Assembly: GCA_946481275.1 (NCBI GenBank)
Contig: CAMLMV010000003.1
Span: forward strand, 124,001 to 188,000
Direction of reading: 5' to 3'
DNA from: an uncultured Massilia sp.
GTDB lineage: Bacteria; Pseudomonadota; Gammaproteobacteria; Burkholderiales; Burkholderiaceae
DNA length: 64,000 nt
A program made the translations under genes and the position numbers. The notes under the pieces were generated by a model that saw only the letters and a program-made list of their open reading frames with translations, was not told the DNA's origin and did not search any database. This document shows positions 42,518 through 51,260 of this stretch, in pieces; positions within the stretch are counted from its first letter, which is position 1; each line of letters begins with the position of its first letter.

Positions 42518-44725
42518 ATGACCAGGACCAGACTCGCCGCCGCCGTCGCGGCGCTCGCACACGGCATCGCCGCCGCCGAGCCGGCGCCCGCCATCGTGGA
42601 AATCGTCGGCACGACGCCGCTGCAGGGGCTCCGCGTCGCGCGCGAACGGATACCCGCGAACGTGCAGGCGCTGGACGGCGACGACATGAACGACCCGGCC
42701 GCCGCGACGCTGCCGGCCGCCCTGGCCCGCCGCCTCGGTAGCGTGTTCGTCAACGAGATCCAGGGCAATCCATTCCAGCCGGACGTCAGCTACCGCGGCT
42801 TCACGGCGTCGCCGCTGCTCGGCACGCCCCAGGGGCTGTCCGTCTACGTGGACGGCGTGCGCATGAATCAACCGTTCGGCGACGTCGTCAGCTGGGACCT
42901 GATCCCGCGCGCCGCCATTTCCACGCTGAGCCTGATGCCGGGCTCGAATCCGCTGTTCGGCCTGAACACGCTGGGCGGGGCGCTGGTCGTCCGTACCAAG
43001 GACGGCCTGCACGATGCGGGCAGCGCCGTGCAGGCGCAGACGGGCAGTTACGGCCGCGGGGAGCTCGTGTTCGAGCACGGCGGCCACGACGATCGCGGCC
43101 TGCATTGGTACGTCACGGGCACGGCATTCCGCGACGGCGGCTGGCGCGACGACTCGCCCACGCGCCTCGGCCAGATGTTCGGCAAGGCGGGCTGGCACGA
43201 TGGCGTCACGGACGTGGCGGCAAGCATCGCGCTGTCCGGCAGCCGCCTGACCGGCAACGGCCTGCAGGAGCAGCAGATGCTCGACCGGGACTACGCGAGC
43301 GTCTACACGAAGCCGGACGTGACGCGCAACCGCGCCGTTCTGCTCAACCTGACGGGCAGCCGCAGGGTGGCCGGCGACGTGCTGTTGTCCGGGAACGCCT
43401 GGTACCGCCACATCCGCACGACGACGTTCAATGGAGACCTGAACGACGATGGGCCGTTCGAGGGCCTCGTCAACCGCACCGCGAACACCCAGACGAACCA
43501 CGGATTGAGCGGACAGGCCGGGTTCTCCGGTCGCCTGACGGTCGGCGCGGCCTACGACGCGAGCCGCGCGGATTTTCGCCAGACTGCCCAATATGGCGTT
43601 CTCGATGCGGACAGGCGTGTCACGCCGGTGGACGAGACCGACGACGACATGGCCGTCGACATGGTCGGCAGCACGCGCACATGGAGCGTCTTCGCCACCG
43701 ATACGATCGACCTGCGCGACGATCTGCACATGACGCTGTCCGGGCGCTACAATCGGACTTCGGTCCACAACAGCGACCGCATCACGCCGGGCGGCGGCAG
43801 CGGCTCGCTCGACGGCGACCACCATTACGGCCGCTTCAACCCGGCGCTGGGCATCACGTGGGCGCCGGCGCGCACGTTCAACGCCTATGCGGGCTACGAC
43901 GAAGGAAGCCGCACGCCGACGGCCGTGGAACTGGGCTGCGCCGATCCGGCGAATCCCTGCAAGCTGCCGAACGCGATGGCGGGTGATCCGCCGTTGCGGC
44001 AGGTCGTCACGCGGACGTGGGAAGCCGGCGTGCGCGGCACGGCCGGCAGGATGCACTGGAACGCCGGCGTGTTCCGCGCGACGAACGACGACGACATCCT
44101 GTTCGTCGCGGACGATGCGACGGGCTTCGGCTACTTCCGCAACTTCGGCCGCACGCGCCGGCAGGGCGTCGAACTGGGTGTCGACGGCCGCGCCGGACCG
44201 GTGTCCGTGTCGGCGCACTACACGTATCTGCACGCGACGTTCGCGAGCGGCGAGACGGTGGGCGGGGAGGGCAACAGCAGCGCGGATGTCGACGGCAATG
44301 TCGCGATCCGGCCTGGCGACCGCATCCCGCTCATCCCGCGCCACGTGCTCAAGGCGCGCGCCGAGTGGCAGATCACGCCGGCATGGTCGGCGGAACTGGG
44401 CGTGCTGGCGGTCTCCGACTCGAAGGCGCGCGGCAACGAGAACGGCCTGCACCGGCCGGACGGCACGGATTATCTGGGCCGCGGCGCCACGCCGGGCCAT
44501 GCCGTCTTCGACTTCGGAACGGCATTCCAGGCGACGCCGCGGCTGCGCGCGTTCGCGCAGGTGGACAACCTGTTCGACCGGCGCTATGCGACGGCAGCAC
44601 AGCTCGGGACGACCGGCTTCGACGCCGACGGCTCTTTCGTCGCGCAGGACCGCGTGCACTCGACGTTCTATGCGCCGGGCGCCCCGCGCACGGTGCGCGT
44701 CGGCGTCCGCTACACGCTTGATTGA
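42518..44725 (+). CDS. TonB-dependent receptor
   Basis: A 735-residue outer-membrane active transporter. After a short signal peptide (about 1-20) comes the plug domain, with VNEIQGNPFQPDVSYRGFTA (about 83-102) and GLSVYVDGVRMNQPFGDVVSW (landmark for the plug loop). A 22-stranded barrel begins at about 170. The C-terminal region has FAQVDNLFDRRYATAAQLG and ends RVGVRYTLD, as usual. The ligand is unknown. No FecI/FecR pair is present; instead a NarL-type two-component pair lies divergent 127 bases away and probably senses the ligand or metal. The start at 42518 is preceded by GAGGAG. Confidence 0.9.
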   Translation: MTRTRLAAAVAALAHGIAAAEPAPAIVEIVGTTPLQGLRVARERIPANVQALDGDDMNDPAAATLPAALARRLGSVFVNEIQGNPFQPDVSYRGFTASPLLGTPQGLSVYVDGVRMNQPFGDVVSWDLIPRAAISTLSLMPGSNPLFGLNTLGGALVVRTKDGLHDAGSAVQAQTGSYGRGELVFEHGGHDDRGLHWYVTGTAFRDGGWRDDSPTRLGQMFGKAGWHDGVTDVAASIALSGSRLTGNGLQEQQMLDRDYASVYTKPDVTRNRAVLLNLTGSRRVAGDVLLSGNAWYRHIRTTTFNGDLNDDGPFEGLVNRTANTQTNHGLSGQAGFSGRLTVGAAYDASRADFRQTAQYGVLDADRRVTPVDETDDDMAVDMVGSTRTWSVFATDTIDLRDDLHMTLSGRYNRTSVHNSDRITPGGGSGSLDGDHHYGRFNPALGITWAPARTFNAYAGYDEGSRTPTAVELGCADPANPCKLPNAMAGDPPLRQVVTRTWEAGVRGTAGRMHWNAGVFRATNDDDILFVADDATGFGYFRNFGRTRRQGVELGVDGRAGPVSVSAHYTYLHATFASGETVGGEGNSSADVDGNVAIRPGDRIPLIPRHVLKARAEWQITPAWSAELGVLAVSDSKARGNENGLHRPDGTDYLGRGATPGHAVFDFGTAFQATPRLRAFAQVDNLFDRRYATAAQLGTTGFDADGSFVAQDRVHSTFYAPGAPRTVRVGVRYTLD

Positions 44726-44729
44726 CGGA

Positions 44730-45653
44730 TCAGACCCACAACCGGTACATCCAGAACGATTCGTCCTCGACGAAGCGCCGCGCGAACTCCGCCGGCGTGA
44801 AGCCGGTGATGCGGCGCACGGCGCGCGTCATGTGGGCCTGGTCTGCAAAACCTTCGTCCAGCGCCATGGTGGCCCAGTCGAACGGCTGGCCGGCATCGTG
44901 GCGGTCGCGCGCCGCGAAGAACAGGCCTTCCGTGCGTACGATGGACTGCCATTCGCGCAGCGAGCGGCCGCTGAACGACTTGATGCGGCGCTCCACGTGG
45001 CGCGGACTATGCTCGCGGCGCCATTCGTGCGCCTGCCACGCGAGACGCTCGACCCAGTTGCGGCCGAGCTGGCGCAGCGACGGCTGGTCCGTGGCGCGGC
45101 CGGACAGCGCCTGCCAGCGCCGCGCGAGATGGTGTTCGAACACGCCGACCATGTCCTCGTCGCGGCTGGACAGCAGCGCGTCCCACAGCGGCGTCCACTC
45201 GCGGCCCATGACCTCGGCGGCGGGCACGAAGCGGTCCTGTACGAGTGCGAGGTCCAGGCCGAACAGCGCGTGCGCGGCATCCGCCTGGAACAACGCCATG
45301 CAGCCGCGGCCCGTCGTCGGCGCCCACGACGTGGTGGGATGCGCCTGGGTGCCGGCGACGACGCACGCCGTGCCGAACGGCAGCCACACCGGGACGCCGT
45401 CTTTCATGCAGACCTGGCCCGCGTCGATGTCGCGGTACCACGACAGCGACACGAGCTGCGACGACGGGAAGTGCGACAGGCGCTGGGCGTCGTTCAACGT
45501 CACGTTGCGGACGTCGCGCCCGACGACGGCGACCAGTGCGCCCTGCAACGACGCCGGCGGCAAACGGAGCCAGTCGGTCGGCGGGCCGTCGGGCGCGGCC
45601 CGCGGCGCGCGCGCCAGCGGGTCGGGGCAAAGCAGGGGATGTGTCGGGATCAT
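44730..45653 (-). CDS. AraC-family transcriptional regulator
   Basis: A 307-residue regulator. An N-terminal effector domain of the AraC-binding-like type (about residues 30-190) is followed by a C-terminal pair of helix-turn-helix motifs. The second reads MALDEGFADQAHMTRAVRRITGFTPAEFARRF (landmarks FADQAHMTR and TGFTPAEF). The end is convergent with the TonB receptor, four bases apart. The ATG at 45653 is preferred over an upstream TTG. Target unknown. Confidence 0.85.
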   Translation of the reverse strand: MIPTHPLLCPDPLARAPRAAPDGPPTDWLRLPPASLQGALVAVVGRDVRNVTLNDAQRLSHFPSSQLVSLSWYRDIDAGQVCMKDGVPVWLPFGTACVVAGTQAHPTTSWAPTTGRGCMALFQADAAHALFGLDLALVQDRFVPAAEVMGREWTPLWDALLSSRDEDMVGVFEHHLARRWQALSGRATDQPSLRQLGRNWVERLAWQAHEWRREHSPRHVERRIKSFSGRSLREWQSIVRTEGLFFAARDRHDAGQPFDWATMALDEGFADQAHMTRAVRRITGFTPAEFARRFVEDESFWMYRLWV

Positions 45654-45714
45654 GATCGCCAAGTATAGCAAGACGTGATGCCATTTTGTCCACGGCGACC
45701 TCCGGCTTATCGTC

Positions 45715-46938
45715 CTACGCTTCCTGCCGGACGCGGCCTGCCGCGCCGGCCGTGGCGGCCGCCCACGCCGCGCGCGCCAGCAGCAGGTCCGACACCAGCG
45801 CGACGGCGAGTGCGGCCGCGCCGATTTCCATCAGCACGCGGTGGTCGCCCCCGGTCGCCGCGAACAGCCAGGAGTAGGCGTAGCCCGCGAGCGCCTGGAA
45901 CAGGGCGAAGATCGTCGTCGCGCGGCTCCACGCGGCGCCTTGCGCGGGCACGTCCTGCGGCAAGGTGTGGCGGATGCGGCCGAGGGTCAGCGGCACGATG
46001 CCGGGCGGGTAGGTGCCGATGACGAACGTGGCCGCGAGCAGGCCGGCGAGATCGTGCACGAGCACCAGCACGGCCGCGGCGAGGATCTGCAGGGCCAGCG
46101 CGATGCGCGTCGCGGTGCCGATGCCGAGGCGGTCGCCCAGCACGCCGTACAGCATGGGCCCGGCCGTCGCGCCCAGGCCGTAGACGACCCAGAACAGCGC
46201 CGCCGTGTGCGTGCCCATGTGCAGGCCGCGCGCCACGTAGTCGACGAGGAACACCATCATCGGCACGAGGCCGACGGCCTTCAGCGCGTACTGCGCATAG
46301 ATCAGCTTCAGCGCGAAGCCGGCGTGCGCCGGCGCGCGGCCGCCGCTGGCAGCGGGTGCGGCGGCCGATGCTTGGGGCCACCAGCGCCAGCTGACGACGG
46401 TCAGCAGCAGCGACAGTACACCGAGCCCGGCCCAGGTGGCGGCAAGGCCCTCGTTCAGCAACAGCGGCACGACCGTGCCCGACGCCGCGATGCCGAGTCC
46501 GAGGCCCAGGAAGATCGCGCCGCTGGCCACGCCGCGGCGCTCCGGGGGCACCTGCGGCAGGATGCTCAGCGCGGCCAGCACCATGATGATGCCGCCGGAG
46601 AGTCCCGACAGGAAGCGCCAGCCGAAGAACCACGCGACGGACAGCGGCAGGGCGCACGCGAAGAACGCGAGCGAGGCGAGCGCCATCATCAGCTGCAGGG
46701 TGCGCCGGCTGCCCAGCCGCGCGGCGAGCGGCCGGCCCGCGAGGGCGCCGGCCAGGTAGCCGACCAGGTTGGCGGCGCCGAGGAACACGACGTCCTGCGC
46801 GGCGAACCAGTGCGCCTCGATCAGCGGCGGAATGAGGGGTGTGTAGGCGAAGCGCGCGAGGCCGATGCCGACCAGGCTGGCGCACAGGCCGGCGAGGATG
46901 GCGCGTGTGGCGGCGGCGCGGTCGAGGGTGGTGTCCAT
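45715..46938 (-). CDS. YbfB/YjiJ-family MFS transporter
   Basis: A 407-residue inner-membrane permease with about twelve hydrophobic helices, matching the YbfB/YjiJ branch of the major facilitator superfamily. LAGLCASLVGIGLARFAYTPLIP (near residues 15-37) is the typical opening. The substrate is unknown. AAGGATCC lies before the ATG at 46938; MSHPQGSS upstream is an alternative start. It is divergent from a TetR gene, and the shared 80-base promoter holds two palindromes, so it is likely a TetR-repressed exporter. Confidence 0.85.
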   Translation of the reverse strand: MDTTLDRAAATRAILAGLCASLVGIGLARFAYTPLIPPLIEAHWFAAQDVVFLGAANLVGYLAGALAGRPLAARLGSRRTLQLMMALASLAFFACALPLSVAWFFGWRFLSGLSGGIIMVLAALSILPQVPPERRGVASGAIFLGLGLGIAASGTVVPLLLNEGLAATWAGLGVLSLLLTVVSWRWWPQASAAAPAASGGRAPAHAGFALKLIYAQYALKAVGLVPMMVFLVDYVARGLHMGTHTAALFWVVYGLGATAGPMLYGVLGDRLGIGTATRIALALQILAAAVLVLVHDLAGLLAATFVIGTYPPGIVPLTLGRIRHTLPQDVPAQGAAWSRATTIFALFQALAGYAYSWLFAATGGDHRVLMEIGAAALAVALVSDLLLARAAWAAATAGAAGRVRQEA

Positions 46939-46963
46939 GCTGGATCCTTGTGGGTGGCTCATG

Positions 46964-46999
46964 TTTGACAGGTTAGTCAAACTTGACAGGGCTGTCAAG
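46964..46999. promoter_or_regulatory. Two adjacent palindromic operators between MFS and tetR
   Basis: TTTGAC-AGGTTA-GTCAAA (46964-46981) and CTTGACA-GGGC-TGTCAAG (46982-46999) are both perfect inverted repeats sharing the TTGAC/GTCAA half-site, placed back to back. They overlap the -35 of the tetR promoter. They are strong candidates for TetR binding. Confidence 0.75.
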
Positions 47000-47011
47000 G
47001 ATGGCCATAAT
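46983..47011 (+). promoter_or_regulatory. Strong sigma-70 promoter for tetR, possibly giving a leaderless mRNA
   Basis: TTGACA (46983-46988), a 17-base spacer and CATAAT (47006-47011) form a near-consensus promoter. Transcription would start about 47018, next to the ATG at 47019. The earlier in-frame ATG at 47001 would then lie upstream of the transcript. Confidence 0.65.
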
Positions 47012-47018
47012 CCGGGCC

Positions 47019-47606
47019 ATGGCAGGCACAAAACAATTCGATGAAGACGAGGTACTCGACCGCGCGTTGCTGCTGTTCTGGCGGCGCGGTTTCGGCGCCA
47101 CGTCGATGCAGGACGTCGCCCAGGCGACCGGTGTCCTGCGCGGTTCGCTGTACCACGCGTACGGCGACAAGCAGGCGCTGTTCCTGCGCGTGTTCGGGCG
47201 TTACCGGACGTGGTTCCTGGCGAGCCTGCGCGAGCTGCTTGCCGCGCCCACGGCCGAGGAAGCGCTGCGGCGCTACCTGCGTTTCGCGATCGATACGGTG
47301 ACGGCCGTCGACGACGACGAGGTGACGCGCGGCTGCCTGACGACCAAGACCGCCACGGACGAGACGGCGATGGACGACGCGATCCGGGCCGCGTTGCGCG
47401 GCCTGCTGGACGACGTGCAGCAGGCGCTGGCGGACCGCCTGGAGCAGCCCGACGCCGCCGGCCGGCTCCCGTTGCCGCCCGCCGCCGCCGCGCGCCTGAT
47501 CGCGACGACGACGCGCGGCATGGTCGTGCTGGAGCGCGTGTACCGCGACGTGGCCCAGCTCGAAGCCGTGGCGGACGACCTGCTGCGGCTGATGTTTCCG
47601 AAATAG
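47019..47606 (+). CDS. TetR-family repressor
   Basis: A 195-residue regulator with N-terminal helix-turn-helix (GFGATSMQDVAQATGVLRGSLYHAYGDK region, about residues 25-52) and a C-terminal ligand domain of the YxaF/AcrR type containing TRGCLTTKTATD (about 105-116). The start at 47019 is chosen because the promoter's -10 box overlaps the earlier ATG at 47001. It is divergent from an MFS exporter and most likely represses it and itself through the twin palindromes. It ends immediately against the convergent DUF1349 gene. Confidence 0.87.
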   Translation: MAGTKQFDEDEVLDRALLLFWRRGFGATSMQDVAQATGVLRGSLYHAYGDKQALFLRVFGRYRTWFLASLRELLAAPTAEEALRRYLRFAIDTVTAVDDDEVTRGCLTTKTATDETAMDDAIRAALRGLLDDVQQALADRLEQPDAAGRLPLPPAAAARLIATTTRGMVVLERVYRDVAQLEAVADDLLRLMFPK

Positions 47607-48194
47607 TCAGCTCAGGTCGTGCAGGTCCTTGCCGAGGGCCGGTCCGAGCGTGAAGTCGCTGAAGTCGACTTCCAGCCCGGCGCGCTGCGGTGTGCAGCAC
47701 ATCGGTCCCACGACATAGCGCGGCGCGGCCGGGAAGGGCGCAAGGCGCAGCATCGGCCAGGTGACGCCGTCCGCCGAATACTGGACGCGGATCACGCCGG
47801 CGCCGACCGTCACGCGCAGCCAGAAACCGTCGTCGAACCGCGGGGCCGGCGCGACGGCCCAGTCGGACATCCCGTTCGTCAGCACGCTGCTGAGCAGCGG
47901 CTGGCCATCCGAAAATTCGACGCCCACCTTGATCCAGCGTTGTTCGTCGATGCGGACCATGAGGCCGGCCTGGTCGTACAGTGCCGAGAACGCCGCGCGC
48001 ACGCGCACCTGCGCCGTGAACCCGTCGGCGGCGGGGGTGCCGAAGAAATGGCCGTTGTCGCGGATGAAGCCATAGCTCGTGATCCACCAGAAATCCGTGT
48101 GGTCGCCGGTGACGACGGAGAGCGTGCCGCCGTCGACCCGGTGGACGGGCGGTTCGTTGTGCCAGACGCAGTGGGCAAATGGTGCGGTATCCAT
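47607..48194 (-). CDS. DUF1349 (YesU-like) protein
   Basis: A 195-residue protein matching DUF1349, a concanavalin-like beta-sandwich related to carbohydrate-binding modules. Typical stretches are FWWITSYGFIRDNGHFFG (about residues 37-54), YDQAGLMVRIDEQRWIKVGVE (landmark AGLMVRID) and PMCCTPQRAGLEVDFSDF near the end. There is no signal peptide, so it is cytoplasmic. The start at 48194 has AAAGGA upstream. It lies downstream of the sensor kinase on the same strand, with 22 bases between, and may be co-transcribed. Function unknown. Confidence 0.82.
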   Translation of the reverse strand: MDTAPFAHCVWHNEPPVHRVDGGTLSVVTGDHTDFWWITSYGFIRDNGHFFGTPAADGFTAQVRVRAAFSALYDQAGLMVRIDEQRWIKVGVEFSDGQPLLSSVLTNGMSDWAVAPAPRFDDGFWLRVTVGAGVIRVQYSADGVTWPMLRLAPFPAAPRYVVGPMCCTPQRAGLEVDFSDFTLGPALGKDLHDLS

Positions 48195-48216
48195 GTCGTT
48201 ATCCTTTCGAGGGTGG

Positions 48217-51162
48217 TCAGGCATAGGCGATCGGGGCCGGCACGCGCAGCGTCCACGCCGTGCCGGCGGCGGGTGTCGATTCCACCGTCAATGTCGCGCC
48301 CAGCGTACGGGCGCGCTCGCGCATGCCGGGGATGCCCCAGTGACCGGGACGCCCGTGTTCGACGTCGACGCCGTCCGGCAGGCCGACGCCGTTGTCGGTC
48401 ACGGCGAGGACCAGCGCCGACGGCGCGTACTGCAGCGTGACGTCGACCGTGCGCGCCCGCGCGTGCGTGAACGCGTTCCATAACGCTTCGCGCGCGATGG
48501 CGAAGGCTTCGTCGGCGACCGGGTCGCGCAAGGTGCGCGTCCGGCCGTCCGCATGCAGGTGGAAGGCGATGCCGGCGTCGCGCGCATGCGGTTCGGCGAA
48601 GCGGCGCAGCGCGCCGGCCAGGTCGGCATCGGGCACGGCGGCCGAACGCAGGCCGGCCACGCGGTCGCGGCCCTCGGCCACCACGCCGTTGGCGCGCGCC
48701 AGGGCGGCTTCCAGCGGGGCGCGCGCGTCCGCCGTCAGCCGGCTGGCCGTGCTCCAGAACAGCAGCATCAATCCCTGGATCGACTGCAGCAGCGTGTCGT
48801 GCAGCTCGCGCGCGATGCGTTCGCGTTCGGCGATCCGCTCGCCCATGCGGACCGCCAGCCGGCGCGCCGTGCGGCGCATCCAGAACAGCTGCAGGCGCCA
48901 CGCGACGAACACCGCCGCCACGACGCACAGGACCCGGAACCACGCGGTCTGCGTCAGGCTCGGGGCGATGTCGAACGACATCGTCGCCCCGGTCGTGTTC
49001 CACACGCCGTCGTCGTTCGACGCGAGCACCTGGAAGCGGTAATGGCCCGGTCCGAGATTGGTGTAGTGGGCGGAACGTTCGCCGCCCTCGCGCCAGTCCC
49101 GGTCGACGCCGTCGAGCCGGTAGCGGAATTCCACGCGTCCGGGTTCGCGGTAGGTGAGTGCGGTGAAGTCGATGTCCAGCTTGTCCGTCCCCGCCGGCAG
49201 GCGCATCCCGTCGCCCGCGGTGAACGTGGTCGCGCCGGACTTCAGGCCCGTGATGACGACGGGTGGCACCAGCGTATTGCGCGGCAGCGCGGCCGGGTCG
49301 AAACCGTAGACGCCGCCGATCGTCGTAAACCACAGCGTGCCGTCGTCGCTGCGGACGGCGGACGGCACCGGGATGAGCGCCCCCGCGGTGCCGCGCAACC
49401 CGTCGCGGTAATCGATGCGGCCGTAGCCGACGGCGTAGCCGGGTTCGCGCAGCGCTTTTTGCAGTTCGGCCGGCGCGATGCTGGAGATGCCGCCGGCGCC
49501 GTTCAGCCACAAGGTGCCGTCCCGTGCGAACACCATCCCCGTGATGCCGGCGAACGGCTCGCCGTTGCGGCCCGCGACGGGCGTGAAGCGCGTGCCGTCG
49601 AAATGCATGACGCCATTCTCGCCACCCACCCAGGCGCCGTCGTCCGTCGGCAGGATCTGGATGACGGTGCCGACGGCGAGGCCGTCCGCGCGGCCGTAGT
49701 GCCTGACCTTGCCGCCGTCCAGGAGCGCGAGGTCGTCGCCGACGGACCCGAACCAGACGCGCCCGCGCCGGTCCGCCGCGACGGTCGCCGCCGCGTACGT
49801 CTTCAGCTCCGCGACGCCGCCGCCGTCGACCAGGCGCCCGTCGCGCCACGCCGCGACGCCGCGCCGGCCCAGCGCGAGCCACATCGTGCCCGCCGCATCC
49901 TGCGCCATCGCGTAAAAGGTCGCCGGGCCTTCGAGGCCCGGATGCAGGCGGCGCCAGCCCGATCCGTCCGCGGGCACCGACCACAGGCCGTCGAAGCTGG
50001 CGGCCCATACGGCGCCGCTGGCATCCCGGTGCAATGCGGTGGTCGCTGCGCGGACGGCGGAGGGTGGCGAGCCGTGGCGGCGCGCCATGGCGCCGGGGGC
50101 GGAAAGGAAGAAATGGCCGGCCCATACGCCGGCACCCGCGCCACCCGCGAGCGGCAGCGCATCCGACGAGGCATCCCCGGACAACGCCTCCGCCCGCACG
50201 CGCGGCGCGTGGAAGCGGTCGAGGCCACTTTCGGTCCCCAGCCAGACGTTCCGCTCGCGGTCTTCGAACACGGTCTGCACCTTGCGTCCGGACAGCCCGT
50301 GCTCGGCCCACATGCGCCGCATCGGTGCCTGCCCGTCCGCGCCGGGACCGCGCAGGATGCCGGAGCCGTCGGCGATCCAGGCCCGGCCCTCGCGGTCGAA
50401 CGCGCGCAGGACGGCGCCGCGCGGAACGTCCAGGTTCGCCGCGGGACCGGCGAGCATGTGAATGCCCGGCTGCGCCTCGTTCGTGACCCAGATGCTGCCG
50501 TCCGGGTGGCGAACCAGCGGCACGAAGGTGGACAGTGTGCCGCGGCGCTCGAACCGGGTGCCGTCCTTCGGCAGCGCGAAGACGCCGTCGACGCCGGTCG
50601 CCCACAACGTGCCGTCGCCGTCCGTCAGCACGGACGAAAACGCGCGGGCGGGCGTGCCGAAAGCCGGGTCGCACGGGCGCCAGCGTCCGTCGGCGCCCTG
50701 GACGGCAAGGCCGCGGCCGGTGGCGAGCCAAATCCGGCCGGCCGCGTCGCGCGCGGCGGAGAAGACCGTGCCGGCCGGTCCGCCGTCCTCGTGGCCGGGG
50801 TAGTGGCGCATCCGGCCGTCCCGCAGCAGGCTCACGCCGCCGTACTTGTAGCCGACCCACAGCGCGCCGCCGGGCAGCACGCCGATGCCGGCCACGTTCG
50901 ACGACAGCGGCGCCTGCGCTCCGGTGGCGCGCAGGAAGCGGACGCCGTCGAACCGGTACAGGCCCGACGTGCTGCCGATCCAGATCCAGCCGTCGGCCGT
51001 CTGCGCGATGCCCGTGATGTTCGAGGGCGCGCCTTCGCGGGCCGTCCAGCTGGCGTGCGGCAGGTCGATCACGGGCGCCTTGTCCAGGGGCGCCGCGTGG
51101 GCGGTGAGGATGCAGGCAACGGCTGCCAGCAGTGCTGCGACTGGTCGGAAGAGTAACGTCAT
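48217..51162 (-). CDS. Propeller-type sensor histidine kinase (reg_prop/Y_Y_Y)
   Basis: A 981-residue hybrid-propeller-like sensor kinase without receiver domain. It has a signal peptide (about 1-24), then some fourteen two-component-regulator propeller repeats (for example DGWIWIGSTSGLYRFDG) forming two seven-bladed periplasmic propellers to about 600. A Y_Y_Y domain (about 615-690), one TM helix (about 700-720), a HisKA_3 domain with ERIARELHDTLLQSIQG, and a HATPase with DNGVGLP and GIPGMRERA follow. Such sensors often detect sugars or polysaccharides. No response regulator gene is adjacent. The start at 51162 gives a normal signal peptide; the ATG at 51204 is possible. Confidence 0.88.
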   Translation of the reverse strand: MTLLFRPVAALLAAVACILTAHAAPLDKAPVIDLPHASWTAREGAPSNITGIAQTADGWIWIGSTSGLYRFDGVRFLRATGAQAPLSSNVAGIGVLPGGALWVGYKYGGVSLLRDGRMRHYPGHEDGGPAGTVFSAARDAAGRIWLATGRGLAVQGADGRWRPCDPAFGTPARAFSSVLTDGDGTLWATGVDGVFALPKDGTRFERRGTLSTFVPLVRHPDGSIWVTNEAQPGIHMLAGPAANLDVPRGAVLRAFDREGRAWIADGSGILRGPGADGQAPMRRMWAEHGLSGRKVQTVFEDRERNVWLGTESGLDRFHAPRVRAEALSGDASSDALPLAGGAGAGVWAGHFFLSAPGAMARRHGSPPSAVRAATTALHRDASGAVWAASFDGLWSVPADGSGWRRLHPGLEGPATFYAMAQDAAGTMWLALGRRGVAAWRDGRLVDGGGVAELKTYAAATVAADRRGRVWFGSVGDDLALLDGGKVRHYGRADGLAVGTVIQILPTDDGAWVGGENGVMHFDGTRFTPVAGRNGEPFAGITGMVFARDGTLWLNGAGGISSIAPAELQKALREPGYAVGYGRIDYRDGLRGTAGALIPVPSAVRSDDGTLWFTTIGGVYGFDPAALPRNTLVPPVVITGLKSGATTFTAGDGMRLPAGTDKLDIDFTALTYREPGRVEFRYRLDGVDRDWREGGERSAHYTNLGPGHYRFQVLASNDDGVWNTTGATMSFDIAPSLTQTAWFRVLCVVAAVFVAWRLQLFWMRRTARRLAVRMGERIAERERIARELHDTLLQSIQGLMLLFWSTASRLTADARAPLEAALARANGVVAEGRDRVAGLRSAAVPDADLAGALRRFAEPHARDAGIAFHLHADGRTRTLRDPVADEAFAIAREALWNAFTHARARTVDVTLQYAPSALVLAVTDNGVGLPDGVDVEHGRPGHWGIPGMRERARTLGATLTVESTPAAGTAWTLRVPAPIAYA

Positions 51163-51260
51163 TCCCGACAGTATAAAAGCTGTCAGTTCGGCGTGACAAC
51201 TCATAGTCGATGTCGTTTCCGTTCAATACCGCGCCGCGCACCCGATCGAGAATGCCAGTC

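Noticed and set aside
41090..44659. 1189-codon minus-strand frame reading from the TonB receptor region into the sensor kinase
   Set aside because: Only the part below 42391 is the kinase. Upstream sequence is antisense to a clear TonB receptor, and a ribosome binding site marks the kinase start at 42391.
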